In this document: positions 57,783-64,000 of the stretch, piece after piece
Layout of the letters: the number at the start of each line of letters is the position of its first letter
How positions within the stretch are numbered: position 1 is the first letter of the stretch
Assembly (NCBI RefSeq): GCF_001421885.1
Contig: NZ_LMLH01000023.1
Span: 178,407 to 242,406, forward strand
Direction: 5' to 3'
Length of the DNA stretch: 64,000 nt
From: Pseudomonas sp. Leaf48
GTDB taxonomy: Bacteria; Pseudomonadota; Gammaproteobacteria; Pseudomonadales; Pseudomonadaceae
Position numbers and translations under genes: made by a program
Notes under the pieces: generated by a model
The model's input: only the letters and a program-made list of their open reading frames with translations
Told to the model about the DNA's origin: nothing
The model's database searches: none

Positions 57783-59354
57783 ATGATTGCAGCGTATAAA
57801 GCCTTGATCAAAAGGTACGCACTCGCTTTATGTGCAAGTGCTGCGGTCGGTACCTTCGCATGGTTTTGTGCCGGGAGTCTCGCCAAATATCGTATTGAAC
57901 AGCGCCTGACTACCATCCATAAGGAGTTGCGCGCAGCTCAAGTCGAACCCAATACGCAAATAGATAAAGTTATGCGCTCGCTGGGTAGTTTCGATCGTTC
58001 AGGCGAGGAATGCTCCGCCGGGCAATATGCACACATTGCCGATCTGGTGAAAAACTACAGGTTTATCTACCAGGCTGCAGTCCAGCTCGAAAATGGCAAG
58101 ATCTGTTCATCCTACGGACGTGAAATTTCATCGGTATCAATAGGCAGCGCTAGCAGCCGGACCTCGATTCAAGGCCGATCCTACGAAGTCAGTTCCGGCC
58201 AGGACGTCACCGCAGATCAGGACTTCATCATCGTATCGGAGCAGTCAATCTACGTCTGGATCAACAGGAAAATCCTTCTGGACAACTTGAACATCCCGCA
58301 AGGTGTGCAATTGGAGTTGCGCGGTCCAGATGGTGTGAGTTCCGTTACTCCAGTGGGCCGAGGCCCCCTGAAGCTGCAAGCACTGCCTCCCCTGGGCAAA
58401 CTCGGTACTTCACCGGACAAGGTCTATGTGGCCTTTGCGGGTAATCGCGATGAACTGACCTCTGTCATTTCACTGCCTCTGAGCGACCTGACAGCGCTCA
58501 GATGGAAGCTATTCATTGGCCTGGTCCTCATGTTCGGGGCACTGCTCTTCATCGCCTGGAAGACCCAAAGGTATTACACCTCCACCGCCGTTCGACTGCG
58601 CAAGGCCATAAGGGCGAACCAACTGGCGGTTCACTACCAACCTATCGTCAATTTGTGCACCGGAGACCTGGTCGGCGCCGAAGCGCTGTCGCGTTGGCGC
58701 TTTAAAGGCGTCAGCGTCCCGGCGGATGTCTTCATCGTGGCGGCGGAGCAGTCCGACTTGATCCGCGAACTTACGCGCTCGGTCATACGCCAGGTTGCGG
58801 AGGATTACAGCACCTATCTCTGGGCGTGCAAGAACTTCTACGTCACGGTCAATATTTCCGCCCAAGACATTCAAGATCAAACCTTTGCGGACTTTGTCGC
58901 CAGCATCACCGCCACGTACAACATGCCGGCCTCAGCCATCGTCTTTGAAGTCACCGAACGAGCCTTGCTGGACCAGAAAAGCGCAGCGATTCAATTGCAC
59001 AGGCTTCGAGCGTGCGGGCATCGCATTGCCATCGACGATTTTGGTACTGGCTATTCCAGTCTCTCGCTCATCGAATCAGTGCCTGTCGACATACTGAAAA
59101 TAGACCGCTCATTCATCGCGCACGAGAAGATCGCTGGCAAGGATGCCCTGTGGCGCCACATTGCCAAAATTGCCCAGGCGCTGAAGCTCAAGGTCGTCGC
59201 CGAAGGCGTTGAAACCAGGCAGCAACTGCCGCACCTGGCTTCAGAGGGTGTGCTACTGGCTCAAGGGTGGCTGTTTTCCAAAGAGCTCTCTGTGCAGGCA
59301 TTGGCCAGGCGGCATTTTCAGCCCCCCATGAACGTCGATCCTTACGCTGAATGA
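57783..59354 (+). CDS. CSS-motif membrane EAL phosphodiesterase
   Basis: A 523-residue protein: membrane helix about 13-32, periplasmic CSS domain with Cys77 and the CSS motif at 108-110 (GKICSSYGRE), second helix about 240-260, then EAL with GAEALSRWRF (EAL at 300-302), VTERALLD and DDFGTGYSSL. The catalytic set is intact, so it should hydrolyse c-di-GMP. In E. coli PdeC-type proteins the two periplasmic cysteines form a Dsb-dependent disulfide that turns activity off; the same pair is present here. Confidence 0.9.
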   Translation: MIAAYKALIKRYALALCASAAVGTFAWFCAGSLAKYRIEQRLTTIHKELRAAQVEPNTQIDKVMRSLGSFDRSGEECSAGQYAHIADLVKNYRFIYQAAVQLENGKICSSYGREISSVSIGSASSRTSIQGRSYEVSSGQDVTADQDFIIVSEQSIYVWINRKILLDNLNIPQGVQLELRGPDGVSSVTPVGRGPLKLQALPPLGKLGTSPDKVYVAFAGNRDELTSVISLPLSDLTALRWKLFIGLVLMFGALLFIAWKTQRYYTSTAVRLRKAIRANQLAVHYQPIVNLCTGDLVGAEALSRWRFKGVSVPADVFIVAAEQSDLIRELTRSVIRQVAEDYSTYLWACKNFYVTVNISAQDIQDQTFADFVASITATYNMPASAIVFEVTERALLDQKSAAIQLHRLRACGHRIAIDDFGTGYSSLSLIESVPVDILKIDRSFIAHEKIAGKDALWRHIAKIAQALKLKVVAEGVETRQQLPHLASEGVLLAQGWLFSKELSVQALARRHFQPPMNVDPYAE

Positions 59355-59461
59355 AGTGAATCAAAAATATCAATCAATGATTTTTATCAGTCCTGGCGTT
59401 CACTCAAATTCTTGGCAAACACCCCTAACAATCGACAACCCGTAGAAGGACCCTGCCTCAA

Positions 59462-59962
59462 ATGCTATTAAGAAACCTTGGCTTCGTTTCACTGCTTTCG
59501 TTACTGTCTTTTCAAGCGATTGCAGATGACAGAGGCCTGTATCTTGGCGCCGGTGTTACCAGCATTGAAACCGACGAATCCCAGCTCAGTGATGAAGACA
59601 ACAGCTATAAGGTTTTTGCCGGCTATCGTCTCAACAGCTATCTGGCGTTCGAAGGCGCCTACGTTGATCTGGGCCAGTTCGAAGACAAGGACCTGGACTT
59701 TGATGGCAAGTCCGTCCAGGCCGCGGCCCATCTCGGCTTTCCCCTGGGAGATCGGGTGCGACTCTTTGGCAGCGTCGGTGCGCACGCCTGGGATAGCGAT
59801 GGCAATGCCAACGATGACGACACCGGCGTGGATCTGACGTACGGTGCGGGCGTTGAATTTGATGTGTTTCGCAACATCGGCATCCGTGCTGAATACGAAG
59901 TGCTGGAGGTCGGCGACATAGACCTGAATCAGACAACCGCCTCTGCTTATATTCTCTTCTAA
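59462..59962 (+). CDS. OmpA-like/OmpX-type outer-membrane beta-barrel protein
   Basis: A 166-residue protein with a signal peptide ending near residue 21 (QAIA before DDRGLYLG) and an eight-strand barrel pattern of alternating residues, closing with the aromatic SAYILF. It lacks a C-terminal OmpA peptidoglycan domain. Extended acidic loops (ETDESQLSDEDNS, DSDGNANDDDTG) would lie outside. AGAAGGA precedes the ATG. It stands between the CSS-EAL gene and a two-component pair. Confidence 0.8.
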   Translation: MLLRNLGFVSLLSLLSFQAIADDRGLYLGAGVTSIETDESQLSDEDNSYKVFAGYRLNSYLAFEGAYVDLGQFEDKDLDFDGKSVQAAAHLGFPLGDRVRLFGSVGAHAWDSDGNANDDDTGVDLTYGAGVEFDVFRNIGIRAEYEVLEVGDIDLNQTTASAYILF

Positions 59963-60050
59963 GCCCCACTTGCATCGAGCGGCCGTGCCGGTTGCTCGAT
60001 GCAAGATCTGATCATCCCTCCCCTCCTTGCGCTTTATCACTGGTGCAGAC

Positions 60051-60761
60051 GTGAGCAAACTGCTGATCGTCGACGACGATGTGGAAATCCTGTCCCTGCT
60101 GAAAAAATTCTTCGTTCAGCACGGCTATGAGGTGCAAGTAGCCCCTCATGGCGAGGCCATGTGGGCGGCAATCGCGCAAGATCGTCCGGACACCATCATC
60201 CTCGACCTGATGCTGCCCGGTGAAGGCGGCCTGAGCCTCTGCCAGAAAGTACGGGCAAGAACAGCGATCCCCATCATCATGCTGAGCGCCATGGCCGAGC
60301 TGAGCGATCGCGTTGTCGGCCTGGAAATGGGTGCGGACGATTACCTGACCAAGCCATTCGCCCCCAGGGAGCTGCTCGCGCGTTTGCGCGCCGTTCAACG
60401 TCGCGCCGGTGAACAGAAAAGCCAAGGCGGAGAATTGACTCGGCCTGTCATCGCTTTTGCAGGTTGGCACCTGGACATTACCTGCCGTGAGTTGCGCTCA
60501 CCCGAACAGGTAATGATTGCGCTGTCCGCAGGAGAGTTCGACTTGCTGGTGGTCTTTCTCGAACACCCCCAGCGCATCCTCACCCGCGAACAACTGATCG
60601 ACCTGACCCACGGCCGGGACCACGATGCCTACGATCGCAGCATCGACGTGCAGGTCAGCCGGCTGCGGCGCAAGATCGAACCGGACAGTAAGCGCCCGGA
60701 CCTGATCCGTACCGTGCGCAATGGAGGCTATATGTTCACCGCCAGGGTTACCCATTCGTGA
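60051..60761 (+). CDS. OmpR-family response regulator
   Basis: A 236-residue regulator: receiver with LLIVDDDVEILSLL at the start, phospho-Asp in ILDLMLPGEGG (about 52) and Lys in YLTKPF (about 102), then a winged-helix domain with LTREQLIDLTHGRDHDAYDRSIDVQVSRLRRKI. GTG at 60051 is the best in-frame start; the ribosome-binding site is modest. Its stop overlaps the kinase start as GTGA. Confidence 0.9.
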   Translation: MSKLLIVDDDVEILSLLKKFFVQHGYEVQVAPHGEAMWAAIAQDRPDTIILDLMLPGEGGLSLCQKVRARTAIPIIMLSAMAELSDRVVGLEMGADDYLTKPFAPRELLARLRAVQRRAGEQKSQGGELTRPVIAFAGWHLDITCRELRSPEQVMIALSAGEFDLLVVFLEHPQRILTREQLIDLTHGRDHDAYDRSIDVQVSRLRRKIEPDSKRPDLIRTVRNGGYMFTARVTHS

Positions 60762-61783
60762 TCAGCCGGATGTTGGGGCGCGACTCCCTCAGGCGACGGA
60801 TTGCCCTGACCATCGTCGTGGCAATGCTGATATCGCTGGTGCTCAATGCGCTATTCATTCAGGTGACCGGCACCTGGGCTCGTCCATCCATCGAGCCTGC
60901 TGGCCTGCTGGACCAGATAGCAGCGGCTGCCCGGGTGATCACCCCGGGGCTGATCGCCGCCTTGCTGGTCGCCTGGGTTGCCACCCGCCAACTGGCCAGA
61001 CCATTGCAGGGTCTTGCCAGTGCCGCAAGGCGCTTCGGCGCAGACTTCAGCGCACCACCAGTCGCAATGGAGGGCCCACTGGAGATACGCCAGGCAATCA
61101 TGGCGTTCAACGCCATGCAGGCGCAGACCCAGCACTACATCGCGCAACGCACCCACATGCTCGCGGCCATCTCCCATGACTTGCGTGCGCCTTTGACCCG
61201 ATTGCGCCTGCGCTGCGAATTTATTGAGGATCCAGACCAGCAGCGCAAACTGATCAGCGACGTCCAGGAGATGCAATCGATGATCAACGGCGCCCTGGCT
61301 TTTTTTCGCGACGACTTTCAGCGCGAGCAATCCACTGCATTCGATTTGTCGCAGTTGCTGCAAAACATCGTCGATGACTACGCAGACCAGGACATCGTCA
61401 TCGATTTCACCGCCCCCCCACAGCTGGTGTATGACGGCCGCCCCCTGGGCATCAAACGCGTGATCGTCAACCTGCTGGAAAACGCCGTGAAGTATGGAAA
61501 GCATCCCCATACCACGCTCAGTTGTGACGAGCATGGGGTCTGCATCGAAGTCAGCGACGAGGGGCCGGGTATTCCCGAAGCGGCACTGCAACGGGTGTTC
61601 GATCCGTTCTTTCGCCTCGAGTCACCACACAACCGTGACACCGCCGGGGTCGGGCTTGGGCTCTCGGCAGCGCGGGGGATTGTTTGTGAACTGGGCGGGA
61701 ACCTGGTTTTGCACAATCGCAAGGGTGGAGGATTGGTGGCGCGGGTTGAGTTACCTTACAAAGGTCAGGATCAGGCCAGATAA
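60758..61783 (+). CDS. Two-component sensor histidine kinase
   Basis: A 341-residue inner-membrane kinase with helices about 16-35 and about 60-76, a short HAMP, and HisKA with the phospho-His in AAISHDLRAPLTRLRLR (about 140), then NLLENAVKYGKHP, DEGPGIP and GVGLGLSAARGIV as the ATP-binding N, G1 and G2 boxes. The periplasmic part is only about 25 residues, too small for a normal sensor domain, so it may sense through the membrane or a partner. GTG start overlaps the regulator gene. Confidence 0.88.
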   Translation: MISRMLGRDSLRRRIALTIVVAMLISLVLNALFIQVTGTWARPSIEPAGLLDQIAAAARVITPGLIAALLVAWVATRQLARPLQGLASAARRFGADFSAPPVAMEGPLEIRQAIMAFNAMQAQTQHYIAQRTHMLAAISHDLRAPLTRLRLRCEFIEDPDQQRKLISDVQEMQSMINGALAFFRDDFQREQSTAFDLSQLLQNIVDDYADQDIVIDFTAPPQLVYDGRPLGIKRVIVNLLENAVKYGKHPHTTLSCDEHGVCIEVSDEGPGIPEAALQRVFDPFFRLESPHNRDTAGVGLGLSAARGIVCELGGNLVLHNRKGGGLVARVELPYKGQDQAR

Positions 61784-62041
61784 TGGAGAAGACAGCGCGG
61801 CGCACGATAATCGATTTATTCTTTCGATCCAGGTCCGGGCAACGAACCCTGCCCTTGCCCAGTGGTCACAACAGGTGATGGCATCGCGCCTGTTCAATGG
61901 CATTGGGCCTGTTTCACTCAAGTGCGATGCTTGCAATCCTCAATTTCAGGGTGCGCCGGATAACTTCATCAGGCTCGGTTCCTGCCTCACTCAGGCACTG
62001 CCTGCTGATCCCATCCACCGCTCCCCTATCGGAGTACGGAA

Positions 62042-62602
62042 ATGAATCAATCAATGCGCTACTTCCTGTCGTTCTTCCTCGCCGCCGCAACATTGGCATC
62101 GGCCAGCCTCCTCAATACCGCCGGCGCGGCCACGGCCGAAGATCTGAATGCTGACTCCAAACAAGCCTTGCAAGGTCTCTTCAAAGCCAATCCAGCTGCT
62201 GAAAACATCGCACGCCAGGCCAAGGCAGTACTCGTCTTCCCGAAAATCATCAAGGCGGGCCTGGTATTCGGCGGCAGCTATGGTGAAGGCGTACTGATGA
62301 AAGGCACCCAGGTTGTCGATTATTACAACTCCGTCAGCGGATCCTGGGGTCTGCAGGCTGGCGCCCAGTCGTATGGCTATGCGGTTTTTCTGATGTCCGA
62401 CAAAGCCGTGAAATACGTAGCTGAAACCAAGGGCTGGGAAATCGGTGTCGGGCCAACGGTTGTTGTAGTCGATGAAGGGGTGTCGAAGAATCTCTCCAGC
62501 TCGACGCTCAAAGAAGATGCGTACGCTTTCATCTTCGACCAGCAAGGGTTAATGGCCGGGGTCAGTATCGAAGGGACGAAAATCTCCCTGATCAAACGCT
62601 AG
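62042..62602 (+). CDS. SYLF-domain (YSC84-like) exported lipid-binding protein
   Basis: A 186-residue protein with a signal peptide (cleavage near AGA, residue 29) and a SYLF-type domain: KAVLVFPKIIKAGLVFGGSYGEGVLM and GWEIGVGPTVVVVDEG are recognisable. Such domains bind phosphoinositides in eukaryotes; in bacteria they are envelope proteins of unclear role. CGGAG lies before the ATG. It follows the two-component pair after about 260 bases on the same strand. Confidence 0.82.
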   Translation: MNQSMRYFLSFFLAAATLASASLLNTAGAATAEDLNADSKQALQGLFKANPAAENIARQAKAVLVFPKIIKAGLVFGGSYGEGVLMKGTQVVDYYNSVSGSWGLQAGAQSYGYAVFLMSDKAVKYVAETKGWEIGVGPTVVVVDEGVSKNLSSSTLKEDAYAFIFDQQGLMAGVSIEGTKISLIKR

Positions 62603-62684
62603 TACCTCCCGCCTGGCTGGGCATCGGACGAGTGATGGCGGCCGATGCCAGCGCCCTGCTACATCACTCTGTCCTTCACAGTCT

Positions 62685-63569
62685 TCATCCCCACCCGTGA
62701 GCCTCTTCGATAAAGTGCAGCACCGCGCTTGAACGCTCGTCGATCCTGGAAATCAGCGACAACTCACTGACCATCTCCGGTTGAGCCAAGGGTACAATGC
62801 GTATGCCCGGCATGCTCAGGCGTGTCATCGTTTCAGGCACGATGCTCAGACCAATGCCCGCTGCAACCAATCCGGGAATACTCATCAGCGACGGCACGTA
62901 CATGATGTTCTTCGGATGCAATTGATTCTGGCGACAGGCCTGAAGCGTGTGCGAGGTCAGCCCGATACCCGAGGTGTCCTGCAGGAAAACGAACTTCTCG
63001 TGGCGCAACATCGCCAATTCTCCGGCAAAAGTTTCGGCCAGTTCATGGTTGTCCGGCATGAGCAGCACAAGATTGGATTGACTGAAATGATGGGTGCGCA
63101 AACGGTCTGGCAGGTGATCCTTGAATACCCGCGCGAAGGCCAGATCAAGCTTGTGGTCGAGCAGCATGTCGAACTGCGCACGAATACCGGCATCCACCAG
63201 CGTCACTTTGACTTCGGGAAAGGTGCTGAAGTAATGCCGGAGTAATTGCGGCAAATTGGCCTCGAACAACGCCGAGTGATAGCCGATGTTGATTTCGCCG
63301 ACTTCCCCGCGCCGGGCACGCCGCGCGGCGGCGGTTGCCAGCTCGCTGGACTCGATGGACTGCCGCGCATGGGGCAGGAACGCCTCGCCGGCAGCGGTCA
63401 ACGCCACTCCACGGTTTTCCCGCCGGAACAGCGCCAGCCCCAACTCGGATTCGAGCGTGCGCATCAATTGGCTCAGCGCCGGCTGCGCAATGCCCAGTTG
63501 CTCGGCGGCGCGGCTGAAGTGCTGCAGGTCGGCGGCTACCACAAAGGCTTTCAGGTGACGCAGTTCCAT
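62685..63569 (-). CDS. LysR-family transcriptional regulator
   Basis: A 294-residue LysR protein: winged helix at 1-60 (LKAFVVAADLQHFSRAAEQLGIAQPALSQLMRTLE) and a periplasmic-binding-protein-like effector domain with NIGYHSALFE. GGAGGAAT lies just before the ATG. It is divergent from an MHS-type carrier with about 170 bases between the starts, so it probably regulates that gene in response to the imported acid (inference). Confidence 0.87.
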   Translation of the reverse strand: MELRHLKAFVVAADLQHFSRAAEQLGIAQPALSQLMRTLESELGLALFRRENRGVALTAAGEAFLPHARQSIESSELATAAARRARRGEVGEINIGYHSALFEANLPQLLRHYFSTFPEVKVTLVDAGIRAQFDMLLDHKLDLAFARVFKDHLPDRLRTHHFSQSNLVLLMPDNHELAETFAGELAMLRHEKFVFLQDTSGIGLTSHTLQACRQNQLHPKNIMYVPSLMSIPGLVAAGIGLSIVPETMTRLSMPGIRIVPLAQPEMVSELSLISRIDERSSAVLHFIEEAHGWG

Positions 63570-63736
63570 ATTCCTCCACCCATAAGGCTGGCTTATCTAT
63601 TTGTCTGGATTTCGATAATTATTCTGCAGGCAGTATCGGTTAACGTCTACTCACTTCGACGTTTCCTGCTGGCGCCCTAGCCCGGACTGGATCGTAGGGG
63701 CACCCCATAACCATAAAAAACATGACGAGCACCTCA

Positions 63737-64000
63737 ATGAGCACAACCAGTCACGAGACTCCTGATTTGCGCATGCCTCGCAAAGCGGTGACCGCCGCGA
63801 CCATTGGCACCGCCCTGGAATGGTTTGACTTCACCCTGTATGGCGCCGTGTCGGCGACCATTCTGCCCAAGCTGTTTTTCCCGGCGATGGAACCGACTGC
63901 CGGCCTGCTCGCTTCCCTGGCGACCTTCGGCGTGGGCCTTGCGGCACGGCCTTTGGGCGCCATTACCTGCGGTTACCTTGGCGATAAACTCGGGCGCCGC
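63737..64000 (+). CDS. MFS transporter, MHS (metabolite:H+ symporter) family, partial
   Basis: The 88 visible codons run off the right edge. TAATIGTALEWFDFTLYGAV and the later GDKLGRR are hallmarks of the MHS family (ShiA, KgtP, ProP). The start is uncertain: ATG 63737 is used; ATG 63722 is in frame but has no ribosome-binding site. Divergent LysR gene upstream suggests an acid-inducible carrier. Substrate unknown. Confidence 0.82.
   Translation, partial: MSTTSHETPDLRMPRKAVTAATIGTALEWFDFTLYGAVSATILPKLFFPAMEPTAGLLASLATFGVGLAARPLGAITCGYLGDKLGRR

Overview
The window looks like chromosomal DNA of a fluorescent-group Pseudomonas. It is GC-rich and compact, with OprD and AAHS uptake genes, many AraC, LysR, MocR and HxlR regulators, several c-di-GMP enzymes, and extragenic palindromes of the Pseudomonas type built on the core GTAGGAGCGAGC. 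I see no rRNA, tRNA, insertion sequence, phage gene or CRISPR array. The species call is inference from gene content, not from a marker gene.

Layout, 0-18 kb: the tail of an unidentified gene, an aromatic-acid MFS carrier and an OprD porin; an HxlR/nitrilase/GFA group; small acidic proteins and a DUF72 gene that ends inside a palindromic repeat; a formaldehyde-dehydrogenase-like enzyme; and a four-gene block (GT2 glycosyltransferase facing an acyl-CoA dehydrogenase-like/PIG-L deacetylase/NodS-like methyltransferase operon) whose chemistry resembles Nod-factor assembly. A second zinc alcohol dehydrogenase, an AraC/Fsr-type exporter pair, a NIPSNAP protein and a Gly-zipper protein follow.

18-32 kb: polyamine catabolism (AraC regulator, gamma-glutamylpolyamine synthetase, periplasmic polyamine-binding protein, FAD oxidase); a MocR/TIM-barrel/MFS cluster of unknown substrate; and an HD-GYP response regulator followed by a 1,335-residue hybrid kinase.

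32-43 kb: an orphan ParA ATPase; a lower-GC glycosyltransferase/2OG-oxygenase pair; a complete arsRBCH operon with an 11-bp inverted-repeat operator candidate; and an ornithine decarboxylase/PotE/amino-acid-binding-protein operon, possibly preceded by a 35-codon leader ORF that overlaps the decarboxylase start.

43-64 kb: a secreted charged protein, a phospholipase-D lipoprotein and a GAF-GAF-GGDEF-EAL protein with intact catalytic and inhibitory motifs. Next is an OsmC-YcaO fusion divergent from a DUF1704 HExxxH metallopeptidase-like protein. Then comes a regulatory locus: a ToxR-like membrane regulator overlapping a ToxS/FidL-like partner, two small exported proteins, an AraC regulator, a small membrane peptide, a CSS-EAL phosphodiesterase and an outer-membrane barrel. 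An OmpR/histidine-kinase pair, a SYLF protein and a LysR regulator divergent from an MHS-type carrier (cut by the window end) close the segment.

The least described parts are the ToxR/ToxS-like locus (53.9-59.4 kb), the Nod-like block (8.9-11.9 kb) and the YcaO/DUF1704 pair (48.3-51.9 kb).
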